64,000 nt of DNA from G963665925 sp963665925 (GCA_963665925.1 OY762511.1:2914001-2978000); one strand, 5' to 3'. Positions 7,794 to 16,792 are shown, counted from the first letter of the stretch. Numbers and translations: made by a program. The notes: generated from the letters alone by a model not told the origin.

Positions 7794-8159
7794 ATGGTGA
7801 AAATAGCTGTTGCAAAAGAAGGAAACCAAGTTTCTGCACATTTTGGACATTGTGCCGGATTTGAGATTTTTGATATTGAAGGCAAGGAAATCAAAGAGAG
7901 AAGTTTCCTTGCATCCCCAGGACATACACCAGGTGCTCTACCGGTTTTCCTGGCACAGAACAATGTGAACACAATTATTGCTGGCGGTATGGGATCAATG
8001 GCCCAAGAACTGTTTGGTCAGAATGGGATTTCTGTAATCGTTGGCGCAACAGGCAGTATTGATGATGTTGTGGCATCATTTATCAGTGGCAGCATTGAGT
8101 CGACTGGCTCGGTGTGCAGCGAACACGGCCATGCTGGTTCGTGTGGCGGTCACGAGTAG
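7794..8159 (+). CDS. NifX/NifB-type cofactor-binding domain protein with His/Cys tail (121 aa)
   Basis: KIAVAKEGNQVSAHFGHCAGFEIFD and the GGMGSMAQELFGQNGI segment identify the Nitro_FeMo-Co family. The last residues (CSEHGHAGSCGGHE) form a His/Cys-rich tail, likely a metal-binding site, that the first NifX-like protein of this operon lacks. ATG follows the upstream stop by one base and GGAGG lies inside the preceding gene's end. It is the last gene of the operon; a terminator follows about 65 bases later. Confidence 0.9.
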   Translation: MVKIAVAKEGNQVSAHFGHCAGFEIFDIEGKEIKERSFLASPGHTPGALPVFLAQNNVNTIIAGGMGSMAQELFGQNGISVIVGATGSIDDVVASFISGSIESTGSVCSEHGHAGSCGGHE

Positions 8160-8223
8160 GTAATGCCAATATTATAAAACTATGCTAAGATGCGAATAGC
8201 AAAGTGATTTCAACATGAACGGG

Positions 8224-8257
8224 AAATCCCCAATCGATTTTATTGATTGGGGATTTT
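8224..8257 (+). terminator. Intrinsic terminator of the MinD/NifX operon
   Basis: AAATCCCCAATC pairs with GATTGGGGATTT across a 9-base loop and runs into TTTTT. Confidence 0.9.
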
Positions 8258-8262
8258 TCGTT

Positions 8263-8378
8263 TTGACGTAATGTGTCAAATATTATTGACGTAATGTGTC
8301 AAATATTATTGACGGAATGTGTCAAATATTATTGACGGAATGTGTCAAAAACGGTATGATTTTGACAGAAGGTGTCAA
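8263..8378 (+). promoter_or_regulatory. TetR promoter with five operator-like repeats
   Basis: Five copies of an imperfect palindrome, consensus TTGACGTAATGTGTCAA (TTGAC-N7-GTCAA), lie at 8263, 8286, 8309, 8332 and 8362. The first four have an exact 23-base period and the last is 30 bases on. A promoter TTGACG (8332-8337), 17 bases, TATGAT (8355-8360) is built into the array: copy four overlaps the -35 and copy five covers the start site. The arrangement predicts autorepression by the TetR regulator encoded next. Confidence 0.75.
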
Positions 8379-8397
8379 ATGTGTTTGGAGGTATCTT

Positions 8398-9030
8398 GTG
8401 AAAACTTATGACTACAGTAAAGTAGAACTTACAAATCCGCGGGTACAGGCGGTTATAAATGCTGGGTATGAAGAGTTCAGCAAAACGGGCTACAAGAAAG
8501 CTTCGACGAATCATATCGCCGCAAATGCCGGTGTGGCACGTGGCCTTATTTATTACTATTTTGGCGATAAGCAGGGACTGTTTCAATTTTTGATGGACAA
8601 TGCGGTCGACAGAATCATGTGCGCCATGGAAGAGGGTGTGGACTGGAGTAATCCGGACCTGCTCTATAGAATAACCAAAACCATTTTCTTTAAGTGCAGG
8701 GTTCTTGCAGACAATCCCAAGATTTTCGATTTTCTACTGGTCAATATGGAGCACTACAGGCAGGAAAACATCAACCCCTTCTTTAAAGGCGGCGCTACGG
8801 ACATTAAAAAGCTTATGCATGACTTTTACTACAGTGAAGTGGATGAATCGCTTTTTAAGGATGGACTGGATGTGGAAAAGACCATAAACACAATCCGGTG
8901 GACAATCGAACGCCTGGGAATGGACTGGACAGAAAAGGCTCAGGCGAGAGGAGGGCAAATTGATCTCAAGGCACTTTATGCCGAGGTCGATGCCTACGTG
9001 GATTATTTGAGAAAGATATTCTATAAGTAA
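8398..9030 (+). CDS. TetR/AcrR-family transcriptional repressor (210 aa)
   Basis: The helix-turn-helix is near residues 22-60: AVINAGYEEFSKTGYKKASTNHIAANAGVARGLIYYYFGDKQGL, with the family's signature YYYFGDKQ end. The remaining 140 residues are the ligand-binding and dimer domain with no recognised ligand. The GTG at 8398 is chosen over an upstream in-frame ATG (8296), because GGAGG lies seven bases before it and the longer form would read through the operator array. It heads an operon with an ABC exporter and probably senses a substrate of that exporter. Confidence 0.88.
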   Translation: MKTYDYSKVELTNPRVQAVINAGYEEFSKTGYKKASTNHIAANAGVARGLIYYYFGDKQGLFQFLMDNAVDRIMCAMEEGVDWSNPDLLYRITKTIFFKCRVLADNPKIFDFLLVNMEHYRQENINPFFKGGATDIKKLMHDFYYSEVDESLFKDGLDVEKTINTIRWTIERLGMDWTEKAQARGGQIDLKALYAEVDAYVDYLRKIFYK

Positions 9031-9090
9031 GGTGCATTTCTCTAATCATGTGAAAGCCGACTGCTGTGTTTGGTGAAATGAGGGGGAGCT

Positions 9091-9783
9091 ATGGTAAACA
9101 GGGATAAACCAATTCTTAAAGCGGTTAATCTGAATAAAATCTATGATAATGGACAGGTTAGGACCCATGCGGTCAAGGATGTCAACTTCAGCGTGTTTGA
9201 GGGGGAATTCATTATTATTCTTGGACCGAGCGGGTCGGGAAAAAGTACACTGATGAACCTCATAGGCGGCATGGATTCTGTAACGAGCGGAGAGCTTTAC
9301 TATAACGATGTCGCCGTGCATACCTTTACAAAAAAGGAATTGTCCAGGTATCGAAGGGATGCCATTGGGTTTGTCTTTCAATTCTATAATTTGCTGCCAA
9401 GTCTCAACTGCTTCGAAAACATTGCATTGACCGCTCAGCTAAGCCGTAAGGCGCTCGATGTGTCAGAAATAATTGAAAAGGTTGGACTCAAAGGGTGGGA
9501 GAAACACTTTCCGTCTCAGCTTTCTGGAGGACAGCAGCAGCGTGTAGCGGTTGCGCGCGCAATCGTCAAATCGCCGGATATTCTGCTCTGTGATGAGCCG
9601 ACCGGTGCACTCGATACGGAAACGAGCCTGCAGGTCCTTGAGCTTCTGCAGGCAATCAACAGAGACTTGAAGAAGACGGTTATTGTCATTAGTCATGATA
9701 CCGAACTGCTGGGCTTTGCGGATCGTTTTTTTGAAATACGCGATGGCCTGCTGACAGAGAGGGCGATTGATGATGTTATTTAA
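9091..9783 (+). CDS. MacB/LolD-type ABC transporter ATP-binding protein (230 aa)
   Basis: The protein has Walker A GPSGSGKST near residue 46, the Q-loop in FVFQFYNLLPSL, signature LSGGQQQR near 145, Walker B ILLCDEPTGALD near 165, and H-loop ISHD near 203. The LLPSL and TGALD elements are typical of the MacB/LolD/FtsE subfamily that works with FtsX-type permeases. Its stop overlaps the start of the permease. With the permease and membrane fusion protein it forms a tripartite-type machine that uses ATP mechanically to move lipophilic compounds, peptides or lipoproteins at the membrane rather than to import solutes. Confidence 0.93.
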   Translation: MVNRDKPILKAVNLNKIYDNGQVRTHAVKDVNFSVFEGEFIIILGPSGSGKSTLMNLIGGMDSVTSGELYYNDVAVHTFTKKELSRYRRDAIGFVFQFYNLLPSLNCFENIALTAQLSRKALDVSEIIEKVGLKGWEKHFPSQLSGGQQQRVAVARAIVKSPDILLCDEPTGALDTETSLQVLELLQAINRDLKKTVIVISHDTELLGFADRFFEIRDGLLTERAIDDVI

Positions 9784-12130
9784 GAAAATGCTGCGAGACT
9801 TATGGAAGCATAAGGGCGCTTATTTGGCAAGTGCACTGCTTGTTCTGATTGGAATTTTGACATATAATCTCATGTCGCTCATTTATGAGAGCTTTGACTA
9901 TTCGCTGGATAATTACTATGAGACATATAATATTGGAGATGCAACACTGAAGGTCACATCCATGCCCATAGATTCTGTGAAACGTTTTATGGATATTGAA
10001 GGCATACGGTCCGCTGAGGGGAGAATCCAGAAACGGGTCAGAGTCATTGACGAAGACAAGGAAGTGCTTTTTCGCTTCATGAGTTATGACAATGAAAATG
10101 ACAAAAGAATCGATGGAATAGAGCTGATGGAAGGCAGGTGGCCAGACCCTCAAAAACTTGAAGTGCTTATGGGCAACAACCATTTCGCAGCAGCGCATAT
10201 GAAACTGGGAGACCAGATATCTGTGGCAATCGGTGGGAAGGCACGTAAACTGACCGTTGTTGGCACTGGAAGAAGTCCTGAGTTCATCTACATCAAGAAA
10301 AATGCAAATGAACTTATATCCGACCCCGAGACCTTCGATATGGTTTACATGCCCTATCAGAAAATGAGTGAGCTTTTCGGTATGGAAAACCAGGTCAACA
10401 ACATTGCCTTTACACTGTATGACAACGACGGTTTTGAAGCCGTTCGTGCGACCATTGAAGAAAAGGCTGACAAGTATGGTATTGAGGAACTCATTCCCCT
10501 GGAAGATCAGGTGAGTCATGCCACCACCATGCAGAAGCTTGAAGGCATCGGCAGTATGACCACCGCTGTTCCTATGATGTTTCTCATGATATCTGCAACA
10601 ATCATTTTTATCGTCTTGAAGCGAATCATTGAGGCTGAACGCGGCCAGATCGGTGTTCTAAAAGCATGTGGTGTCCCAGATTACATGGTGCTGATCCACT
10701 ATATGTCCTATGCCCTCATTGTGGGTATAGTCGGCGGTTTGCCAGGAGCATATTTTGGAATTCGTTCTGTTCCGGGCATGATTGACCTGATGGGCATTGC
10801 GTTCAATATGCCATTTGAGACAAAAGGGCTCTTTGAGAAATACATGTTCAACAGCTTGCTCATGACAGTTTCATTTTCTGTCATGTCAGGTTATGTCGGT
10901 GCTAAACGCTGTCTTGCACTAGAGCCTGCAGAGGCCATGCGGCCACCTGTGCAGGTAGCTGGTCGCGGCGGTATGGTCGATAAAATCTACTGGCTCTTTG
11001 AAGGCACGCAAATCAAGTTCATGCTTGCCCTTAGAAACATTACAAGGAATCCGGGAAGAAGTCTGTTCATTCTCTTTGGTGTCTCAATAACGGCTGCACT
11101 GCTCACCTTTCCCCTCTCCATGAATTCCATGTACAACGCCATGCTTTTTGATCAATTTGAAAAGAAGGAAATATACGATATGAAAATTTCCTTCAATACC
11201 TATGTGACGCGTGGCGATGCTGTACGTATATTTGAAAATGAACCAGGTATTACACAGGTTGAGCCAATAACCACTATTCCAGTGGAGGTAAACAGCAAGT
11301 GGCATAAGGAGGAACTGGGGATCATCTGTTTTCCAACAGACAGTACACTCTACAATCTGTATGATTTTGATGACAAACCCATCGTTCTTTCAAGCAACGG
11401 ACTTGCACTGAGTCACTGGATTGCAGAGAAAATGGAAATAGAGATTGGGGACACCGTCGAACTGGAAAGCCCCCTGTTCAGAGATGCAAAGCGCAAGAAG
11501 CTTGTCGTTACACAGATTATTCCCCAATATGTCGGTTCTGGCGGATACATGAATATTGACAATGTAGCTTCCTTGCTTGAGGGGAAAGACTACGTCAGCG
11601 CAGTCATGGTGAATGGTACAGATGAAGGTCTGAAGCGGGTAAAAGAAAAGTTTGAAAGCTCGAGTCTGATTGATACCTTCGATTACAGCGAGCAGATTGC
11701 TGCAGGCTTCAAAGAATACTTGAGTCAGACAACGGCTGTAATTGGACTGCTTGTCGTCGTAGGCATTCTCATTGGTTTTTCAGTGATCTATGTCTCAATG
11801 ACCATTTCCATATCAGAGCGGTATAGGGAGCTGGCAACCATGCTGGTTGTCGGTCTTACTGAAAGTGAAGTCCATCAGGTCCTGCTGATTGAACAGGTGA
11901 TTCTATCGGTGCTGGGAATTTTGGCTGGACTGCCCATGGGAAAAGCCATGCTGGTGGGATTTGCAGAGTCAAGCAGCACAGATCAGCTGATTATGCCTTC
12001 ACAGGTTCCGCAGAGCGCGCTTGTCTTTAGTGTGGTATTTACTATTATTGCAATCATCCTGCCACAGTATTTTGCACGGAAGGAAATTGAGGGTATTGTT
12101 GTGACTGAAGCATTGAATGCCAGAGAATAG
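9770..12130 (+). CDS. FtsX-family ABC transporter permease (786 aa)
   Basis: This is a large permease with an N-terminal membrane helix (residues about 16-38), a long extracytoplasmic domain, three helices near residues 255-385, a fourth-helix boundary near 425, a second extracytoplasmic domain, and a final helix trio near 645-780. It thus holds two FtsX modules in one chain, the layout of eight- to ten-helix MacB-like or peptide-resistance permeases. ATG at 9770 or 9773 overlaps the ATPase stop by 11-14 bases; a TTG at 9767 is less likely. It partners the ATPase at 9091 and the fusion protein at 12140. Confidence 0.9.
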   Translation: MMLFKKMLRDLWKHKGAYLASALLVLIGILTYNLMSLIYESFDYSLDNYYETYNIGDATLKVTSMPIDSVKRFMDIEGIRSAEGRIQKRVRVIDEDKEVLFRFMSYDNENDKRIDGIELMEGRWPDPQKLEVLMGNNHFAAAHMKLGDQISVAIGGKARKLTVVGTGRSPEFIYIKKNANELISDPETFDMVYMPYQKMSELFGMENQVNNIAFTLYDNDGFEAVRATIEEKADKYGIEELIPLEDQVSHATTMQKLEGIGSMTTAVPMMFLMISATIIFIVLKRIIEAERGQIGVLKACGVPDYMVLIHYMSYALIVGIVGGLPGAYFGIRSVPGMIDLMGIAFNMPFETKGLFEKYMFNSLLMTVSFSVMSGYVGAKRCLALEPAEAMRPPVQVAGRGGMVDKIYWLFEGTQIKFMLALRNITRNPGRSLFILFGVSITAALLTFPLSMNSMYNAMLFDQFEKKEIYDMKISFNTYVTRGDAVRIFENEPGITQVEPITTIPVEVNSKWHKEELGIICFPTDSTLYNLYDFDDKPIVLSSNGLALSHWIAEKMEIEIGDTVELESPLFRDAKRKKLVVTQIIPQYVGSGGYMNIDNVASLLEGKDYVSAVMVNGTDEGLKRVKEKFESSSLIDTFDYSEQIAAGFKEYLSQTTAVIGLLVVVGILIGFSVIYVSMTISISERYRELATMLVVGLTESEVHQVLLIEQVILSVLGILAGLPMGKAMLVGFAESSSTDQLIMPSQVPQSALVFSVVFTIIAIILPQYFARKEIEGIVVTEALNARE

Positions 12131-12139
12131 GAGTTTGTT

Positions 12140-13378
12140 ATGACTAAGAAAAAGATAATGATTGCTGTAGTGGCCTTGCTTGCCATTGGGGTAACCGCAT
12201 ATGGTGTCATGAAACCCGCAAAAGCTGACACGATGCTGATCCATCAGAACCCATATGAGGAGTACGTTGTTGAGGAAGGTGTTGTGAATGCGATAAATGC
12301 ATATAAAATCTACAGTCCTTTGTCTGGAAAGGTTGCATCTGTAGGAACCGAAGAGGGGGCTTTTGTAAAAAAGGGAGACTTGATTTTTGAAATGGAAACA
12401 GAGGACCTCCAGACCCAGCTGAATAATCTGGCGCTTGAAAAAGAAAGCATATCAGGTCTGCAGGAATCGGCGCAACCTGAGGTCACATCAGACACAGTGG
12501 GTGTTCAAAGAAACTTCGTTGAGATTGCACAGCGGAATATGAATGCTGCAAAAAAAGAAATGGAGCGTTATGGGGCACTTCTTGAGTCTGGCGCTGTCAG
12601 TCAAAATGTGTTTGAAGATATGGAAACCAGCTATGAAAACGCAAGAAGCACCTATGACCTAGAACGGCTTAGACTCGAAGATCTGGTCAGAAAAATCGGA
12701 CTTGATGAGGGTACGAAGAAATATTACATCAGCAAGCTTGAGGCAATTGACAACCAAATCAAGGCCATTTCTGAAGATATTGAGGATGCTGTTGTTTTGG
12801 CACCGGCTGATGGTTTTATGGGGAGCTTTGATGTGGATGCGGGCGACTGGCTTTCAGAAAATCAAGCTGTATCCCGTGTCTTGAGTGACACAGCACTTGA
12901 AGTTGAAACCTATGTTTTAGCCAGAAACACCAGGGATATTTCCACGGGTGACCAGGTTGAAATGGAAATAGAGACAAATTATGATTACGAAACACTGGAA
13001 GGTACCATTACGTATATTGGCAAGAATGCCGTTGACGTCCAGTCACCGCTGGGCATAACAGAAAAGCGCATTCGGGTAGTTATAAAACCTGAACAGCCTG
13101 AAAAACTCATCATTGGAGAGAAAATTGACGTCATATTCATGATGTATGAAAATGAAGCAGCCTTTAATGTCAGCCGTGATTATATCTTCAATATGGATGG
13201 AAAACTTGCCGTATGGTCGCTTTCTGGTGGCGTGGCCAAGCTGTTTTACCTCGACCCGCTCTATGAAACGACAGCAAGTGTGGTTGTTGATCCTGAAGGA
13301 AATGAAGCCCTTGAAGTGATTATTCCGCCTTATCCTGAGAAAATGAAAGAGGGAATGAAGCTTCAGACATCGAATTAG
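12140..13378 (+). CDS. HlyD/RND-type membrane fusion (periplasmic adaptor) protein (412 aa)
   Basis: An N-terminal membrane anchor (residues about 5-22) is followed by a split biotinyl-lipoyl domain (GVVNAINAYKIYSPLSGKVASVGTEEGAFVKKGD at about 38-75, resumed near DAVVLAPADGFMGS at about 215). Between them lies a long alpha-helical hairpin (residues about 85-205), and a beta-barrel domain completes the adaptor fold. It starts 9 bases after the permease stop. In Firmicutes such adaptors join MacB-type ABC transporters without an outer-membrane channel. Confidence 0.9.
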   Translation: MTKKKIMIAVVALLAIGVTAYGVMKPAKADTMLIHQNPYEEYVVEEGVVNAINAYKIYSPLSGKVASVGTEEGAFVKKGDLIFEMETEDLQTQLNNLALEKESISGLQESAQPEVTSDTVGVQRNFVEIAQRNMNAAKKEMERYGALLESGAVSQNVFEDMETSYENARSTYDLERLRLEDLVRKIGLDEGTKKYYISKLEAIDNQIKAISEDIEDAVVLAPADGFMGSFDVDAGDWLSENQAVSRVLSDTALEVETYVLARNTRDISTGDQVEMEIETNYDYETLEGTITYIGKNAVDVQSPLGITEKRIRVVIKPEQPEKLIIGEKIDVIFMMYENEAAFNVSRDYIFNMDGKLAVWSLSGGVAKLFYLDPLYETTASVVVDPEGNEALEVIIPPYPEKMKEGMKLQTSN

Positions 13379-13434
13379 TTCTATGAGATACGTACTAAAG
13401 TGCGCTATGACTAGGTTCAATTCAGGAGGAATAT

Positions 13435-13737
13435 ATGCAGTTTTTAATCAATGGGTATGACTACACAGATGATCAGGCGCTGGAACGAAGAATGGCTGCG
13501 CGCGATGCACACATGAACGGTGTTGAAGCCATGTACCAGTCTGGAAACTTTCTTTTTGCAGGAGCAATGCTTAATGAAGAAGGTCAGATGTGCGGTTCAA
13601 CAATTTTTGCACAGTTTGAGAGTCGGGATGATGTGGATAAGTGGCTGGAAGAGGAAGCGTATGTTAAGGGGAAGGTATGGGACCGCATTGAGGTAATCGC
13701 GTGTAAAATACCGCCCATGTTTTTGGAAGGCAAATAG
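13435..13737 (+). CDS. YCII-domain protein (100 aa)
   Basis: The sequence FLINGYDYTDDQALERRMAARDAHMNGV, GNFLFAGAMLNEEGQMCGS and the C-terminal WDRIEVIACKIPPMFLEGK fit the YCII-related family, small ferredoxin-like-fold proteins with a conserved His-Asp pair (here in ARDAHM near residues 22-27). The reaction is unknown for most members. AGGAGGAATAT precedes the ATG. It may be the last gene of the exporter operon, 56 bases after the adaptor. Confidence 0.8.
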   Translation: MQFLINGYDYTDDQALERRMAARDAHMNGVEAMYQSGNFLFAGAMLNEEGQMCGSTIFAQFESRDDVDKWLEEEAYVKGKVWDRIEVIACKIPPMFLEGK

Positions 13738-13742
13738 GCTTT

Positions 13743-13913
13743 ATGAAACGGCTATTGTATAGGATTGGGTATTCGCATCGTTTGGAAGAGAAATGCAGGA
13801 GGGCTTACGCCGGGTTTGATGATATGGCTCTTAGAGCTGACCAGCGCCTTTACGAAGCAAAGAAAGCTGGCAGAGATAGAATTATCTTGGACTCAGGAGA
13901 GGTGCTCTTATAG
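13743..13913 (+). pseudogene. Remnant of a GGDEF (diguanylate cyclase) domain, C-terminal end only (56 codons)
   Basis: Residues 22-47 (YAGFDDMALRADQRLYEAKK, then AGRDRI) match the last helix and strand of GGDEF domains, where A-D-x-A-L-Y-x-A-K-x-x-G-R-N-x is conserved. The catalytic GGDEF loop and everything before it are missing. The first 20 residues do not look like the family. An ATG is present five bases after the YCII stop but with no good ribosome binding site. It is best read as the relic of a deleted or truncated cyclase gene. Confidence 0.65.
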
Positions 13914-13918
13914 TTAAA

Positions 13919-13961
13919 AAGCTTGTGGCTGTTCGAAATGAACGGTTCACAGGCTTTTTTT
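13919..13961 (+). terminator. Probable intrinsic terminator
   Basis: An imperfect hairpin (AAGCTTGTG...GTTC with GAAC...CACAGGCTT) is followed by a run of seven T. Confidence 0.7.
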
Positions 13962-14230
13962 ATTGAAAAGGACATAAGCTTCTAAATCAATATTTATAAA
14001 GCATTTAAGATTGGAAATTTAAATTGGGTTTCTCTGGGTATAGGCAAAAATGAGTGAAAAAGTTACCAAAGTTGAATATTGCAGGTAATAATTATACATA
14101 TGATAGGCGTATGCAAACAGAAAAGGCATAATTGCTTGCCGGTAACTTGGGTGGAGGTGTTATGTGACACGACTTGCCATGAATGGAAAATGCATCAGAT
14201 GTGAACCATGTTTTGATCGGAGGTGAAAAA

Positions 14231-16273
14231 ATGGGCGATTTTAGGGGTACGGACCTTGAACCGATGCTCGATATGTATCTGTTTGAATCGAAACAGCTTT
14301 TGGAGCAGCTTGAAAATCTTGTTCTGACCATTGAGGAGTCTGGTGAGTTGACAGTGGAGTCAATCAATGAAATTTTCAGGATTATGCATACGCTCAAGGG
14401 TTCAGCCGCTATGATGATGATTGATTCAATAAGAGACATCGCTCATGCAGTAGAAGATGTTTTTGCAATTATTAGAAACAATCCTGAAATGGAAATGGAC
14501 AACGGACAGCTTTCTGACATGATCCTCGAATCCCTGGACAAGATTCAGGGCATCATCGTACTTATTGAAAATGGCCAACCGCACGACGTTGACGTTGACG
14601 AAATCAGAGACAGAATACGTGCCATAGAAAGACAGCTTAAGGGCGGCGCACCGAATGAGGCACCATCTGCAAGTCTGGAACCTGAGAAAAAGCGTTTTTA
14701 TATAACAGCCCAAAGGAACATACCTGATGGACTGACGCCTTATAAGATCTGTATTCGTTTTACAGAAGGGTGCGAAATGGAAAATGTGCGTGCTTTCTCA
14801 TTGGTTCATAATCTGACTGAAATGGCAGAGGAGCTCTATCATAAGCCTGTGAACTTGATTGAGGACGCGGACAGCTCACAGAAAATAATCAATGACGGTC
14901 TGGAAGTTTATATGCTGAGTGCTGTGACCGAAGAAGAAGTAAAGACCATTGTCGACGAGTCCCTCTTTATTGAGTCATGTACCATCAGCGAAATGGATGA
15001 TTTCTACGATGAAATCAAACAGTTTGTTGTCGAGAAGCAAAAGGAAGCTGAGGTGGTTAAGCCGCCAGTGTCAGAAAAACCTGCTGAGCAGGAAGCTTCC
15101 GTTGCCGGCAAGTCACAGAATATGATTTCAGTAAGCCTTGAAAAGCTCAACAGCTTGATGAATCTGGTAGGTGAAATTGTAATCACGGAGTCCATGGTCA
15201 CCCAAAACCCGGATTTGATGGGGCTTGAGCTTGAAAACTTCAGCAAATCTGCCAGACAGCTTCGCAAACTGACCGACGAGCTTCAGGACATTGTCATGGA
15301 TATCAGAATGGTTCCTATAACAGGACTCTTCCAGAAAATGAAGCGCATTGTAAGGGATATGAGCAAGAAGCTCGATAAAGGCGTGATGTTTGAAACGGAA
15401 GGGGAAGACACAGAAATTGACAAGAGCATTCTGGATATGCTTTCCGACCCGATGATGCATCTCATTAGAAATGCAATGGACCATGGCATAGAGAGTATGG
15501 AGGAGCGGGAGGCTTGTGATAAAAATCCAAAAGGTCGTCTATTGCTTTCAGCAAAGAATTCCGGGAGCGATGTAGTCATAAGCATTGAGGATGACGGGCG
15601 TGGCATCAATCGAGAGAAGGTCCTGGAAAAAGCAAGGAACCAGGAAATTCTCACGAAGAATGAAGAGGAAATGTCAGAACGTGAAATCAATGCGCTCATT
15701 TTGCATCCGGGCTTCTCAACGAAGGAGCAGGTTTCAGAGTTTTCGGGACGCGGTGTGGGCATGGATGTCGTTAAGAAAAACATCGAAAAAATCGGCGGCA
15801 CCATTTCCATTGACAGTGAAGAAGGCAGAGGGACAGTCATTGAAATGAAAATCCCATTGACCCTGGCAATCATTGATGGCATGGAGGTTTCGGTGGGTAA
15901 GTCGCGTTATACGATTCCGACCACTTCCATTAAGGAATCCTTCAGACCTGAACATGCAAATGTTATTACGGACCCTCAAGGCAATGAGCTCATCATGGTG
16001 CGTGGGGAGTGCTATCCTGTTGTACGCATGCACAGCTTTTTCAATACCCAGCCTAAGAAGCTCGAGCTCGCTGACGGTATTGTTGTGATGGTGGAGAATG
16101 AGGAAGACGAGTTTTGCCTGTTTGCAGACGAGCTTCTTGGTGAACATCAGGTTGTCGTAAAGCCTCTGCCACCTTATATTTATAAGTTTATTGGCGAAAT
16201 TAAGGGAATTAGCGGATGCACAATCATGGGCAATGGAGACATGAGTCTTATTGTGGATGTCAGCAGTTTTTAG
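14231..16273 (+). CDS. cheA: Chemotaxis histidine kinase CheA (680 aa)
   Basis: The N-terminal Hpt domain has the phosphoacceptor in IMHTLKGSAAMM (His53). A middle region (about 150-300) precedes the dimerisation domain (MISVSLEKLNSLMNLVGEIVI, about 300-365), the ATPase domain with N-box HLIRNAMDHGIE, G1 DDGRGI and G2 GRGVGMDVV, and a C-terminal CheW-like domain. ATG at 14231 has GGAGGTGAAAAA immediately upstream and begins the Hpt domain properly; an in-frame ATG 48 bases earlier lacks a binding site. It heads a che operon with cheW 13 bases downstream. No flagellar genes are nearby, so the output could be motility or another process. Confidence 0.95.
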   Translation: MGDFRGTDLEPMLDMYLFESKQLLEQLENLVLTIEESGELTVESINEIFRIMHTLKGSAAMMMIDSIRDIAHAVEDVFAIIRNNPEMEMDNGQLSDMILESLDKIQGIIVLIENGQPHDVDVDEIRDRIRAIERQLKGGAPNEAPSASLEPEKKRFYITAQRNIPDGLTPYKICIRFTEGCEMENVRAFSLVHNLTEMAEELYHKPVNLIEDADSSQKIINDGLEVYMLSAVTEEEVKTIVDESLFIESCTISEMDDFYDEIKQFVVEKQKEAEVVKPPVSEKPAEQEASVAGKSQNMISVSLEKLNSLMNLVGEIVITESMVTQNPDLMGLELENFSKSARQLRKLTDELQDIVMDIRMVPITGLFQKMKRIVRDMSKKLDKGVMFETEGEDTEIDKSILDMLSDPMMHLIRNAMDHGIESMEEREACDKNPKGRLLLSAKNSGSDVVISIEDDGRGINREKVLEKARNQEILTKNEEEMSEREINALILHPGFSTKEQVSEFSGRGVGMDVVKKNIEKIGGTISIDSEEGRGTVIEMKIPLTLAIIDGMEVSVGKSRYTIPTTSIKESFRPEHANVITDPQGNELIMVRGECYPVVRMHSFFNTQPKKLELADGIVVMVENEEDEFCLFADELLGEHQVVVKPLPPYIYKFIGEIKGISGCTIMGNGDMSLIVDVSSF

Positions 16274-16286
16274 GAGGTGAGTATGT

Positions 16287-16778
16287 TTGGAAGCCATTGT
16301 TGCTGATGATGTTTTTTTTGAAGATACACAGAAGGACAAATATCTTACATTCCTTGTGGATGGAGACGGTTATGGAATTGAAATTGAATACGTTACTGAG
16401 ATAATTGGGCTTCAAAATATCACAGAAGTGCCAGAACTGCCGGATTTCATAGTAGGAATCATCAATCTAAGAGGACAAATCATACCGGTGATGGATGTCA
16501 GGAAACGGTTTCGTAAAGAATCAGTTCCCTATGATGACAGGACATGCATCATTGTCATAGAAGTGGAAGAAGTTGCTATTGGATTAATTGTTGATACAGT
16601 TTTAGAGGTTTTAAACATAACAGATGAAGATACAGTAGACCCGCCAAAGTCAAAAGAAGGATTTTCGAACAGGTACGTGAAGGCCATTGGAAAGCATGAA
16701 AATTCGGTGACTTTAATTCTAGATTGTGTGAAATTGATTGAAGACGAAGAAATCGATCAGAATTCACAGGTATCCTGA
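16287..16778 (+). CDS. cheW: Chemotaxis coupling protein CheW (163 aa)
   Basis: KYLTFLVDGDGYGIEIEYVTEIIG, PDFIVGIINLRGQIIPVMDVRKRF and GLIVDTVLEVLNI are the diagnostic strands of CheW, the scaffold linking receptors to CheA. The probable start is TTG at 16287, since AGGAGGTGAG is correctly spaced for it and the nearby ATG at 16282 is out of frame. The C-terminal tail (LIEDEEIDQNSQVS) is acidic. It lies between cheA and an MCP gene in the same operon. Confidence 0.93.
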   Translation: MEAIVADDVFFEDTQKDKYLTFLVDGDGYGIEIEYVTEIIGLQNITEVPELPDFIVGIINLRGQIIPVMDVRKRFRKESVPYDDRTCIIVIEVEEVAIGLIVDTVLEVLNITDEDTVDPPKSKEGFSNRYVKAIGKHENSVTLILDCVKLIEDEEIDQNSQVS

Positions 16779-16792
16779 TAGGGGAGGTACAT

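Noticed and set aside
5704..8159. Nitrogen-fixation genes
   Set aside because: NifX-like and MinD-like proteins occur in many non-fixers, and no nifH, nifD or nifK is in the window.
8263..8378. Possible CRISPR array
   Set aside because: Units are 17-base palindromes with 6-base identical spacers at 23-base period. There are no unique spacers and no cas genes, so it is an operator array.
8296..8397. Longer TetR start at 8296
   Set aside because: It would translate the operator repeats and promoter, and the GTG at 8398 has a proper GGAGG.
15283..15882. 199-codon antisense frame inside cheA
   Set aside because: It lies wholly opposite a well-supported kinase domain and its Ser/Met-rich translation is typical of a shadow frame.
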